From contig JBBHKE010002373.1 in assembly GCA_037447655.1 (NCBI GenBank), positions 1-30,208 of the forward strand: a stretch of 30,208 bases of DNA. Reading direction: 5' to 3'. Every line of letters begins with the position of its first letter. Positions within the stretch are counted from its first letter, which is position 1. Below the pieces are notes generated by a model that saw nothing but the letters and a program-made list of their open reading frames with translations, was not told the DNA's origin and ran no database searches. The position numbers and the translations under genes are program-made. This document shows positions 1-9,203 of the stretch, piece after piece. This DNA comes from Zygnema cylindricum. Lineage: Eukaryota; Streptophyta; Zygnematophyceae; Zygnematales; Zygnemataceae.

Positions 1-553
1 TTTTTTTTTTTTTTTTTTGGCCCTTATCCTTTTTTTTTGTTTTCGGGCACATCTTTTTGATTTTACAGCCACCCAGTTTTTTTTATTATATGTGAATTAA
101 ACATGTTTAATGTGTATATAATATGCGTGTATGTATTTATAGACTTTTTTTACAAATAATTCGACATATTTTTTTTACCTCCAAGGAAAACCTTTTGTAT
201 TGTTCAATTTCCAATTTCTAAATTTCGAAATATCATTAAGGGACCAATCGACATCTTAACGGTTTCATTTGTTAGTTAACTATTTTTCTTATTCCAAAGT
301 TTTTTAAATGATTGTAAATTTGTTCATCGTGAAAGTTTGTATGTCCAAAATAATTTGGTATCAATTTGTTTTTTGTTTTTTTTGTTTTTTTGTTTTTCTG
401 GTTTCTTTTTTTTATTATTATTTTTAATTTCTATTGTTCAGATCGTATTCAGTTTCCAATTTATTTATCTTTTTACAATATCCCAATTTTCAGATTTTTA
501 GCCTTTGATTATTTTTTTCTCTTATTACTTTTTTGCTTTTGTTTTCGCATCAG
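1..553 (+). other. Intron sequence upstream of the first visible PDH exon
   Basis: AT-rich, T-run-rich DNA ending in a polypyrimidine stretch and CAG at 551-553. No conserved coding segment of the E1-alpha family (for example the GDYVPGLK region expected just upstream) was found in any frame. It is best read as the 3' part of an intron. A 63-codon open frame at 366-557 is low-complexity Phe/Leu translation of the T-rich tract. Confidence 0.7.
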
Positions 554-2053
554 GTAGATGGTATGGATGTTTTCGCCGTGAAATCGGCGACTCGATTCGC
601 AAAAGAATATGCGATAAAAAATGTAAGTTTTTTTAAAAAATTGACAGTTTCCATACATAACTCTTATTCCAAATTCAATCGACTCACAATCAGATGGTTT
701 TCTTGAAACATTTCTGACATTTTTTTTTCAAAAGAACATGTGATATTTATTTCAAATTTTTGACATTAATTGAAGAATTTGTGACATTTACTGAAATTGA
801 AAATATTTTAAAAGTATTTTGACTTTTGCGAATTGATGATGACATCTATCGGCTAATTAATGACATTCGTCGAGTAACGTTTCATATTTTATAACATATT
901 TTTACTTTCTTTTTTTTTTGGGGTCCAATTATATTGGAAATGCAAATTTCTTACATTCATCGAGTACCTTTTTACATTTCATAACATGTTTTTAATCTTT
1001 TTCAGGGTCCAAGTATATTGAAAACGGAAATTCTTGACACTCATCGAAAACCTTTGACATTTTATAGCATGGTTTTCTGACTTTTCTTTTATGCTTTTTT
1101 TTTATAGGATCCAATTATATTGGAATTGGAAATCTTTTACATTCATCGAATAACTTATGACATTTTATAACATGTTTTTATCTTTTTTAGGGTCCAATTA
1201 TATTGGGAACGGAAATCTTTTACACATCGAAAACTTTTTGAAATTTTATGACATGTTTTCCTTTCTTTTTTCTTTTTTTTTCTTTCTAGGGTCCAATTAT
1301 ATTGGAAATGGATACTTACCGATATCACGGTCACAGTATGTCGGACCCGGGAAGTACTTATCGAGAAAGAAGCGAAATTCAAGATATGCGACACTCGAGA
1401 GATTGTATAACTCGCTTACGAGAACTTATTATCAAAGTAATATTCTCAAATCCCCACATTCAACTTTAAAAAGAAATTTAAAATGAAAACTGGTAAATAG
1501 ATTCCAAAAGGACCCCCAAACGACTCCAAAAAACCCAAAATTAAAAATGAAAGCTAACCTGGAAAAACTCTTGAAACAAGCAATAAATAACGCTGCATGT
1601 TTTTTGTCTTCTTTTTCAGATCTTAAAAATATATTAATTAGAACTTCAAACCACATTTTTGACAATATTTTGATGACTTCAAGGAACTTTGCAAGAAACT
1701 TTACAAAAATTCGGTAACTTTTTCATTGAAAGAAATCGTGAACAATTGTTAATACTATCTGACATTTCCAAACACACTCAATTTCTTTTTTGCCTAAACT
1801 ATCTCTCCCTCTTCCTCTCTCCTCTCCCTCCCTCCCCCCCTCCCAAAAAAAAAAACAGGAACAATTGCATTCTGAAGATGAACTGAAATCGATAGAAAAA
1901 GAAATTCGATCCGAAGTCGAAAAAGCTTCGGAAGAAGCTCAAAAATGCCCGAAACCGGAGAAAAAAGAGTTATGGTCCAATGTTTATTGTAGAGATGAAG
2001 GAATTACTCATCAAGGAATTAATCGGCGAGAAACTCAAATACAAATGCCGTAA
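554..2053 (+). CDS. PDHA: Pyruvate dehydrogenase E1 alpha subunit, mitochondrial type, last three exons
   Basis: This is the TPP-binding alpha subunit of the E1 component that decarboxylates pyruvate in the mitochondrial PDH complex. Exon 554-622 follows CAG and reads [19 protein letters not shown]..., ending at donor GTAAGT. Exon 1290-1436 (acceptor CTAG, donor GTAATA) reads [20 protein letters not shown] and carries the conserved phosphorylation-loop serines. Exon 1859-2053 (acceptor ACAG after a CCCTCCC tract) starts [10 protein letters not shown] and ends RRETQIQMP before TAA at 2051-2053. All three exons join in phase 0. The C-terminal pattern ([13 protein letters not shown], then a short tail ending in MP) resembles plant mitochondrial E1-alpha rather than plastid E1-alpha. 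The TPP-binding N-terminal part is off the left edge; nothing in 1-553 reads as the expected preceding exon. The first intron holds an array of exon-edge duplications, listed separately. Recognition is by conserved motifs; splice points are inferred from consensus and phase. Confidence 0.93.
838..1289 (+). repeat. Tandem copies of the 3' splice site plus exon edge in the PDH intron
   Basis: Four degenerate copies of the sequence around the acceptor of exon 1290 lie upstream of it. Exon-like starts GGTCCAANTATATTG are at 922, 1006, 1108 (GATCC variant) and 1191; the real one is at 1290. Each is preceded by a T-rich tract, and three of four keep the AG. Each is followed by a shared spacer (TTACATTCATCGA, then CATTTTATAACATG). 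Spacing is 84, 102, 83 and 99 bp. A fifth spacer without a recognisable exon edge precedes the first copy near 860-900. The copies lose the exon sequence after about 20-25 bases, so only the splice junction is repeated. Use of copy 1191 would run into an in-frame TGA within 17 codons. Confidence 0.85.
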
Positions 2054-2812
2054 TCTCTTTTTTGTTTTTCTTACAAAGGAGATTGTTTTTCTTATAAAGG
2101 AGAAAAAGGAGTTATTTTTCGGAAGGTTTTATTTTTGGGAAGATGTGATGTCTTTTTTCCAGAAAAGGTTTTTGGAAGAGGTTTTCGAAAAAAAAATCGG
2201 AAAAGGTTTTCGGAAAAAGTTTTTTAAAAAGTTTTTCGAAAGAGGTTTTCGAATGGTTTTATTTTTTTACTTTCTCGAGTGAGGAGGAGACTATTTGAGA
2301 AAAAAACTATATTGTAAAAAAGTTTGTGTGACAAAATGTGTTCAACAAAAGTCGTAAGATAGTATATTTTTGTTGAAAAATGTTTCGATGGTTCAATTGT
2401 ATTGTAAGGAAGTTGTTTTCAGTTTGACATTGAAGCGAATAATAGTCCGAGAAAAAAAGAAAGTGAAAAATTAGACACAACCACAGGAAATAGAGATTGT
2501 AAAATACGAAAAAACACTGTTTTGTTAAGGTCATGTTTGGGAAGTACTTTTTTGTCTTTTGTGGATAAGACTTTGCCTCTATTTTGTGGCTGATGTTTTT
2601 GTAAGAGAAAAAAGGCAGACATCTTGAAAAGATTTTTTGCAGTGACAAAAACTTTCAGTGATTGTTTTTTGAAATCATAAACATAGAAACTAATGTACTT
2701 TTTCTGGTAAATATATGAGAGCAGGAAATGTACTATTTTCGTACTTAGAAATGTACTACTTTTTCTGGTATATACATATGGATGGGAAAATGAAACTTTT
2801 CATATGTATGTG
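2054..2812. other. 3' flank of the PDH gene, no gene seen
   Basis: Probable 3' UTR and intergenic DNA. Positions 2100-2275 hold loose repeats of GGTTTTCGRAAAA-type sequence. Positions 2690-2790 hold two copies of a GTACTTTTTCTGGTA-like motif. Open frames here (1980-2282, 2307-2648) are low-complexity and match no family I recognise. Confidence 0.6.
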
Positions 2813-2817
2813 GGAAT

Positions 2818-3257
2818 TGTTGAAATACACTTAAAGCATTCTACACTACTTATTGTTCTCTACACCACTTTTAGAGTCCTAGTTGCTACGCTATAAGTCT
2901 AGTACTTTGGTTTAGAGTTCTGTACTTTATTTAGTGGAATGTACATACTTTTATTAGAATTGATGATTCTTACGTAAGAATCCTTTTAGACTTAGATTCC
3001 TTTTACCGTAACTAGTTGTACCTTCCTAAGTTACGCTCTAGATTAGATGTACCTTTTAAAACCTTTTTCGGCTACCTCTTACTTCGTCTTACTATAAAAC
3101 TCTCTTGTGTCGCTATGTAAATTATCTAATCAAAAAGACACTTGAACGACAAACCTCTAACTTGTTTCCTTATTTGTCGTTACTCCTTTCCTCTCTTTTT
3201 TATCTTGATATTTTGTCATATTAATCTTTTCGGCCTTTCATGGCCTCTCATTCAATA
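2818..3257 (+). repeat. 5' LTR of the outer copia element
   Basis: 440 bp. It matches 13518-13949 end to end with about 24 substitutions by my count, plus an 8-bp indel near 3106. It starts TGTTGAAATACAC and ends TTCAATA. A TATAAAA box at 3093-3099 is conserved in the other LTR and probably drives transcription. An ATG at 3240, inside the LTR, opens the gag reading frame. Confidence 0.93.
3093..3099 (+). promoter_or_regulatory. TATA box of the outer 5' LTR
   Basis: TATAAAA in the sequence CTTACTATAAAACTCT. It is present at the same place in the 3' LTR (13793-13799). Its position in the 3' half of the LTR, about 165 bp before the PBS, suits an LTR core promoter. Confidence 0.55.
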
Positions 3258-3270
3258 GGTTATGGGCCTA
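3258..3270 (+). other. Primer-binding site, initiator tRNA-Met anticodon-arm type
   Basis: GGTTATGGGCCTA directly abuts the LTR end. GGTTATGGGCC is complementary to GGCCCATAACC of the initiator tRNA-Met anticodon stem-loop, not to the tRNA 3' end. This is the internal (half-tRNA) priming mode known from Drosophila copia. The inner element uses the same site. Confidence 0.75.
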
Positions 3271-3422
3271 GCCCTTCGTCTGTCTCAAACTCTGTGCCGA
3301 AATTTCACGGCGAAATTTTCTATGACTAGTTCCAAATCCAGCATTTGATTTCTTTCGAAAAAAATTGGGGACACATTAATGGCACTGTCACGTTGCCTGT
3401 CCTTCCTGCCGCCACTGATGCC

Positions 3423-3518
3423 ACTTTTGCTATCGCTCAGACAGCTATCGCGTCATGGATTGAGAAGGATACTTTTGCTATCGCTCAGACAGCTATCGCG
3501 TCATGGGTTGAGAAGGAT
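3423..3518 (+). repeat. 48-bp tandem duplication in gag
   Basis: Copy 1 is 3423-3470, copy 2 is 3471-3518, with one mismatch (Ile/Val in the translation). The unit adds TFAIAQTAIASWIEKD in frame. The length is a multiple of three, so the gag frame is kept. Confidence 0.95.
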
Positions 3519-4931
3519 TTTGTCACGCTGTCTCGTCTAGTCCTTTCCTTGGACGGACAGGTCGCAAATCGGATTCGCGAGGCAACAACTTCTCATGAGG
3601 CGTGGCAGATTTTGGGTCGCGCCTACGAAACCGACACTTGGCCACATCGTTTGGCGCTACGTCACCAGTCCAACAGCACGCAAAAAGATAAATCTAAATC
3701 TATGCTTGTCTTTATTCAACGAGTTGAATCATTGGCTGGACGACTTAAATGCATTAATTACACAATCACTCATGAGGATCTCATAAGTACTATTTTGGGT
3801 GGATTTTCTCTCTCGTTTAACTCCTTTGCAAGTACAGTGAGTACTGATGCGTCCACTGTCACTTTATCAGATCTCACTAATCGTTTGTTACACGAAGAGA
3901 CGCGCTTAAATATTAACAAACATGTCGTTTCTAATGATGGTTCGGCGTTTATTGCCTCTTCCCCCAAGAAACCTCCAATGATTGCAAGATCTCAATTTTT
4001 TTTCAAATATTGCAAAGAACGTGACCACGTCATCGACGCGTGCTATGCATTAACTAGGAAACGAGAAAAAGACAGTACGGCTGGGGGACCGCGGGGACTT
4101 CCTACACCAAATCCAATTTCGAAGTCCTTGTCATATCTCCACGCCTACCCACAGCCAACAAGTCATGCCGCGCACGCCGCGGTCGACTTCAATTTGTCAT
4201 ACGGCCCACCGCCACCATGGTACACGACTCCTCCTTTTTACTATCCTCCTTCAAATCCGCCAGTTTCACCGGATGTTTTTCCCACATCCACCCAAAATAT
4301 TGGGTCGTCACCTGCAATTGCACCTGTCCCAAATATACCTCCCCCACTTCCCTCCGTGGACTATGGGTACGCTTTTTCGCAATCAGGTAATCCTTCTGAT
4401 TGGCTAATTGACTCACCTCCTTACGAAACTGTCCCCTCTAATTCGATTACCACCTCGCTAAGGCCCCCTTTTACCCCATCCCAAAATAGGCCCCCCTTTA
4501 ACCCCTCGCATATCTCCTATTTCTACAGATTTTCCTCCTTCCACATATTTTGTCTGTTCCTCCAATTCAGCGATGAATATTCCCTTGTACGCCCCGTGAT
4601 TTCCAGTAGATCACCTCCCTCGATTGTTGCTGGTGACGCGACGGTCTTGGACGCGACAAATTTTCTTGTCGCTAGTGACGCTTCGGTCCTTCCATCGACA
4701 AATTTGTTTCCACGTCATTTGGAAATTACCTCGCTGGCACGTGTTGTTTGCAATTCAGTCATTATTACGCTGTTAACGCCACCTGTCCAACAACTTGCAG
4801 TACGACAAAGTATGCAACTTTCCCAACCAACGTGGAAGATTCGCGAAAATTTTGCTCACGCTAACCTTGCTGACGTCAAAGATCCTCAAACATTACATGC
4901 CACATTAAAACGCCCTGATGCTCACATGTGA

Positions 4932-5348
4932 CAGCTCGCTACTACACAAGAGTACGATGCATTAATGAAAAATAATACCTGGACGCTTTGTACTCTTCCT
5001 CCAAATCGTCGTGCGATTAGTTCCAAGTGGGTCTTCAAGATTAAACAGGTCGCAGATGGTACTGTCGACCGTTAGAAGGCACGTCTTGTCGCCAAAGGGT
5101 ACTTACAAACTCAAGGCGTTGACTACAAGGAGACTTTTGCCCATGTCGCGAAGTTTGACTCCATCCGTACTATTTTTTCTCTTGCAACTCTTCATGATTG
5201 GGAGTTACAACAACATGACGTCAAAACTGCTTTTCTTTGTGGTAGTCTTGCAGAGATATTTTTATGGAGCAACCACTTGAACACGCTATCCTTGGTACCT
5301 AAACCCTTGTTTGTCATTTACGTAAATCTATTTATGGTCTTAAGCAAG
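4932..5348 (+). pseudogene. Outer copia reverse transcriptase, N-terminal half (copy 1)
   Basis: After the stop at 4929 the same frame reads QLATTQEYDALMKNNTWTL, then SSKWVFKIK, TAG at 5073, [23 protein letters not shown] and QHDVKTAFL, which holds the first RT catalytic Asp. A frameshift after the GSLAEI segment (near 5255) moves the following YMEQPLEH and SIYGLKQ motifs to another frame. It ends at the inner-element target site. Confidence 0.8.
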
Positions 5349-5515
5349 TGCAATACAGTGTCCCCCATTGGACTACAGAATTCAGGAAACCTCTAGATAG
5401 CTTTTAACTAACCCACTTCAAGCCACAACCACTGCTGCCCAAGACGGCAAACTGTCTTTCTAACTGCACTTTTATGCAGCCTGGACTCCCATGAGTGCGT
5501 AGCAAAAAGAATCAA
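5349..5515 (-). repeat. Truncated inner-element LTR fragment
   Basis: It starts TGCAATACAGTGTCCCCC after GCAAG and matches the start of LTR 6059-7017 and LTR 11371-12373, then stops where the 710-bp duplication joins. It is a by-product of the duplication, not a separate insertion. Confidence 0.85.
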
Positions 5516-5640
5516 CAAAGTACGCAACTTTCCCAACCAACGTGGAAGATTCGCGAAATTTTGCTCATGGTAACCTTGCTGACGTCAAAAATCCTCAAAC
5601 ATTACATGTCGCGTTAAAACGCCCTGATGTTGACATGTGG

Positions 5641-6058
5641 CGGCTCGCTACTACACAAGAGAACGATGCATTAATGACAAATAATACCTAGACGCTTTGT
5701 ACTCTTCCTCCAAATCGTCGTGCGATTAGTTCCAAGTGGGTCATCAAGATTAAACGGCTCGCACATGGTACCGTCAACCATTAGAAGGCACGTCTTGTCG
5801 CCAAAGGGTACTTACAAAGTGAGGGCGTTGACTACAAGGAGACTTTTGCCCCTGTCGCGAAGTTTGACTCCATCTGTACTATTTTGTCTCTTGCAACTCT
5901 TCATGATTGGGAGTTACAACAACATGACGTCAAAACTGCTTTTCTTCATGGTAGTCTTGCATAATATATTTTTATGGAGCAACCAATTGAACACGCTATC
6001 CCTGGTACCAAAACCCTTGTTTGACATTTACGTAAATGTATTTATGGTCTTAAGCAAG
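5641..6058 (+). pseudogene. Outer copia reverse transcriptase, N-terminal half (copy 2)
   Basis: This is the second copy of the RT fragment within the tandem duplication. It has the same motifs and the shared TAG (5782-5784), plus its own stop (TAG where copy 1 has TGG in NNTWTL, near 5691). The QHDVKTAFL motif is kept. This copy joins the full inner LTR at 6059 and so marks the true left insertion junction. Confidence 0.8.
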
Positions 6059-7017
6059 TGCATTTCTATGTCCCCCATTGGACTACAGAATTGAGGAAGC
6101 CTCTAGATAACTTTTAACTAACCCACTTCAAGCCACAACCACTGCTGCCCAAGACGGCAAACCGTCTTTTTGACAGCACTCAGTCTGGACTCCCATGAGT
6201 GCGTAGAAAAAAAATTTAGTGAAAACGGCCAACCAACTATTAAGTTATGAGGTGACAAAGATGCCAATTTATACAAAGCTCCCAAGGGAGAGGTGACTGT
6301 CTAAAAATATGCTAAGTCCTACTTCCCTCTCACAACCCCTATCTACTAGTGTACGACCCAATCAGATAACTCTAAAGTACAGAAAGGTACTACGGCCGAT
6401 GTTCTTTCTGTACGGCATGTGTACAACAAAGCCGCTGAGTGGACACGTGTCAACCTTTCATTCGTCCGTACGCTCCCCGATTTCCTACGACGAAATGTTA
6501 TCCCTCCACGTGGCGCCAGGTCATGACACGTCCATAAAGGCCAAAGTGACCATTTCGAAATTCCGGCAGCGATGTATGCCATGGGATTAAATTTGACATT
6601 GAATTTTAGCCATCGAAACAAATGTCCGATTCATTTGTTTCGTGCGAAATGACGTCCGCACTAAAGTTTAACTAGTTCTATGTTCTTTCGTTCATATTTT
6701 AGTTAATCAATTTCAAGACCGTACACAAGTTTAAATAGATATCAAACCCTATGTATCCTAACGGACGCCGCCCTTTGCCGGTCGGAGGTTCGAGTCTTGC
6801 CGGACTCAACCTTTTGTTGAGAGTCACTAAGTCACTCTTTAGTCCTGCCTATGGAGCTGAGGCAGCTATGGCTCCATCACCCTCTCTCTACTTAAATGAC
6901 TACAACAAGTATGGGGGCAAGAGAGAAGAGATGGAGGCAAGCTGTCTGCACTTTTTCTTATCTTTCTGCGCTAATCTATTTAGACCTAGAAAATACCAAA
7001 AACTAGATATTTCAACA
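6059..7017 (-). repeat. 3' LTR of the inner copia element
   Basis: 959 bp, TGCATTTC...TTTCAACA on the plus strand. It differs from the partner LTR at roughly 8-12 per cent of sites and lacks a 36-bp block that the other copy has near 12086-12121. It contains ACGT-core elements: CACGTGTC near 6444, CCACGTGG near 6508, GACACGTCC near 6526 and TGACGTCC near 6649. Confidence 0.9.
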
Positions 7018-7029
7018 CTCCCCTTATTT
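7018..7029 (-). other. Polypurine tract of the inner element
   Basis: On the minus strand AAATAAGGGGAG lies directly before the 3' LTR start (TGTTGAAATATC). This is the expected site of plus-strand priming. Confidence 0.65.
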
Positions 7030-7227
7030 TCTAGTCTAATTTTAACTTTTCTTTTAATCCACATTTTTCCCTACAATATTTTGACTTGGGAGAGGGCACA
7101 GGTTTGGTCATCATGTCAGCCACCATTTCTTCATCAGATTTATACACAAGATTTACAATTTTATTTTTAACCTTTTCCCTCACAAAACTCAATCTTATAT
7201 CCACATGCTTAGCCTTGAAATGATGTT

Positions 7228-7740
7228 TTGGATTGGCTCAATAGCAATAGAAGCCTGATTATCACAGTAAACTTCATGTACTCCCTCCTTCATATACCCC
7301 AATTCTTACAACAAGGACTTGACCCACATCAACTCTTTCACAGGAGAACAAGAGGCCATATACACAACCTCCATAGTAGACTGAGCAACCACCTTTTGTT
7401 GCTTATTGTTCCAACAACAAGCACCTTCCCCCTCATACAACACATACCCAGAAGTGCATCTTCTCATAGGTGCATCCTCATAAATGGCATCACTCCAAGT
7501 AGTGATATCAGTGTGCTCCCCTCCCAAATGCAACAATAACTCTCTGGTTCCTACCAGATATCTCATGACTCGCTTAGCTGCCTCCCAATCTCTCTTCCTA
7601 CGATCGTTAAGACTCTTACTGAGGACTCTTACTGTTGCCGTTATGTCCGACCTTGTACAATTCATAAAGTAGATAAGACTTCCTCAACCTGTCTATAAGG
7701 AATAGACTTCATAAAATCTCTCTCCTCTAGACTCGTCTAA
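7228..7740 (-). pseudogene. Inner copia RNase H domain
   Basis: The minus-strand frame 7665-7306 reads WEAAKRVMRYLVGTRELL, the TSGYVLYEGEGACCWNNKQQ segment and KVVAQSTMEVVYMA: the copia RNase H region (SKKQ...VALSSTEAEYMA type). The family's catalytic Asp-Ala-Asp motif reads WSDAIYEDAP here. A stop follows at 7306, but ELGYMKEGVHEVYCDNQASIAI continues in frame beyond it. The domain is in a different frame from the RT, so at least one frameshift separates them. Confidence 0.82.
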
Positions 7741-9203
7741 TCATATAAGATTATCACTCCACCTACACTCCCATCACTTATTTTCTTCAAGTCCATGGGA
7801 GTGGTACAACTGTTTGCCTTTTCCATCTGGAACTTCTCAAGTATATTACCTATTGCTTCCTTTTGCGTAAGTCTGATAACCTTTTTCCCCCTATCTCTCT
7901 CCATTTGGATTCCCAAAATATACCTTCACTCCTCTAAATCCTTCAAATCAAATCTGGTTCTAAGATCTTTCTTTAACTTATTGATCTTTTCAAAAGACTT
8001 ACTTAACACCAGCAAATCATCCACATAAATTGCAATGAAAATCACATCATTCTCATCTTCAAACATATAGATAGAATGGTCAAAGCTGATCTGGATATAT
8101 CCTAGACCTGTGAGAAACTCATCTAGTTTGTTATTCCACTGTCGGGGAGCCTATTTATGTCCATATAAGGACTTTATGAGCCTGCAGACTTTGCTCACTT
8201 CCCCATTCTCCACTAATCCCTCTGGTTGTCGCATGAAGATTTCTTCCTCTAACTCACTATTGAGAAATGCAGTCTTAATATCCATCTGATGAATTTCCAT
8301 GTCTTCCGCTGCTGCTAGATAGAGGAAAATCCTTATTGATGGGAACCGAACAACTGGAGCAAACGTCTCCTCATAGTCAATCCCATTTTTTTGGGTGAAC
8401 CCCATTGCTACCAAACGAGCTTTATATCTTTCAATGGTATTATCTGGGTTTAGTTTTAGTTTAGATACCCATTTAAAGCCAATAGGTTTTCTGTCTGGGG
8501 GAAAATCGGCTAGTTCCCAAGTATTTCCTTCCATGATGGAAGCCATCTCATCATTTATAGTTCTAATCCATCTGTCTTTTTCTGGGTTGTTCACTGCCTC
8601 CAAGTATGACAGAGGCTCATCAAGATGAGATAGCTTAGTTATCTTATGAGCACCTTGTTTCTCTTGTATCCTTTTGCCGCTTCTTCTCCCTCCCTCGAAC
8701 TCTGAAGCTCGAATGGAAGGAAGTCTCGGGTTTCTCCTTACTGTCTCATCGTCTCCCCTATTCATGGAAGCCATTTCCAGTTCCTTCTCTTGTGTCTCCT
8801 CAAAGTCCATAGGAATATGTGAGGTGTCCGATAGATCTCTTGTATCTTGGATCTCCCCTGAATCTACAATCAGTGTTTCACTCATGTCCTTTTTGGGAAA
8901 GACAGGACTCTCCTCGCTTTCAAACTCAAAACGAATTTTTATCTTCTTGGTATATTTGAAGGGGTCAAATGACTTCCTTTCATCCATGACAAGTAGGTGT
9001 TTGACCAAAATAATATCTTGCTTTGCTAAGTCATAGACTCTATATCCCTTGACATCCTCATCATATCCTACAAAGTATCCAGGTTTGCCCTTAGCATCTA
9101 GTTTCCACTTTTTCTTATTCGTATCCAGACTGTAAACTTGGCTACCGAATACTTTAAGATGTGAGATATATGGTTTCTTTCCAACCCTTTCCTTCCGACC
9201 CAT
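7741..9203 (-). pseudogene. Inner copia integrase C-terminus, linker and reverse transcriptase
   Basis: The open frame 9203-8151 (350 codons) starts in the integrase C-terminal region (HLKVFGSQVY, KPGYFVGYDEDVKGYRVYD). It crosses a charged linker and enters RT: GFKWVSKLKLN, RYKARLVAMGF, IDYEETFAPVVRF, HQMDIKTAFLNSELEEEIFM, SLYGHK. TAG at 8153-8151 stands where copia has Gln (GLKQAP). Beyond it the same frame continues APRQWNNKLDEF and the intact catalytic YVDD at 8027-8016, then a TGA in the DLEE-YILG segment. This is the longest surviving piece of the inner element. Confidence 0.9.

Larger units (their letters stand above)
3240..4931 (+). pseudogene. Outer copia gag fused to the start of pol (integrase deleted)
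   Basis: The frame opens at ATG 3240 in the LTR, reads across the PBS, and has one early stop (TAG 3327-3329, where family members have Trp). It is then open from 3345 to TGA 4929-4931 (528 codons). Order: copia gag N-terminus (VPKFHGEIFYD...WGHINGTV), UBN2-like gag helices (about 3540-3930), a degenerate zinc knuckle near 4000-4053 reading YCKERDHVIDAC (CX4HX4C kept, first Cys replaced by Phe), a Pro-rich stretch, and a protease remnant DWLIDSPP (about 4398-4421) where DSGA is broken. After it the pre-integrase and integrase are absent, and the frame runs on through poorly conserved sequence to the segment before RT. TGA 4929 is TGG in the duplicate copy, so it is a recent nonsense change. 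A 48-bp tandem duplication sits at 3423-3518. Confidence 0.8.
4807..6225 (+). repeat. 710-bp tandem duplication spanning the RT/nested-LTR junction
   Basis: Copy 1 is about 4807-5515 and copy 2 about 5516-6225; the offset is 709-710 bases and the difference about 7 per cent by eye. Each copy holds RT N-terminal sequence, the target site GCAAG (5344-5348, 6054-6058) and the start of the inner LTR (5349, 6059). Copy 1 breaks off about 167 bp into the LTR and rejoins RT sequence at a CAAAGTA microhomology (around 5516-5523). Both copies share the same TAG (5073 and 5782), so that stop predates the duplication. Confidence 0.88.

Noticed and set aside
366-557. 63-codon open frame rich in Phe
   Set aside because: Translation of an intronic T-rich tract; it overlaps the true PDH acceptor in another frame.
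1155-1486. Overlapping open frames on both strands around the PDH exon
   Set aside because: They run through splice sites and duplicated intron units; the conserved E1-alpha frame explains the exon.
5349-5515. A separate solo LTR or second insertion of the inner element
   Set aside because: It is explained by the 710-bp tandem duplication: it has the same target site and flank as the true junction at 6059.
6751-7170. 139-codon plus-strand open frame
   Set aside because: It lies in the inner LTR and runs past its end; no family match and antisense to the element.
8674-9036. Plus-strand open frames inside the inner pol region (8395-8628, 8674-9036, 9690-9911)
   Set aside because: Antisense shadows of the copia integrase/RT frame.
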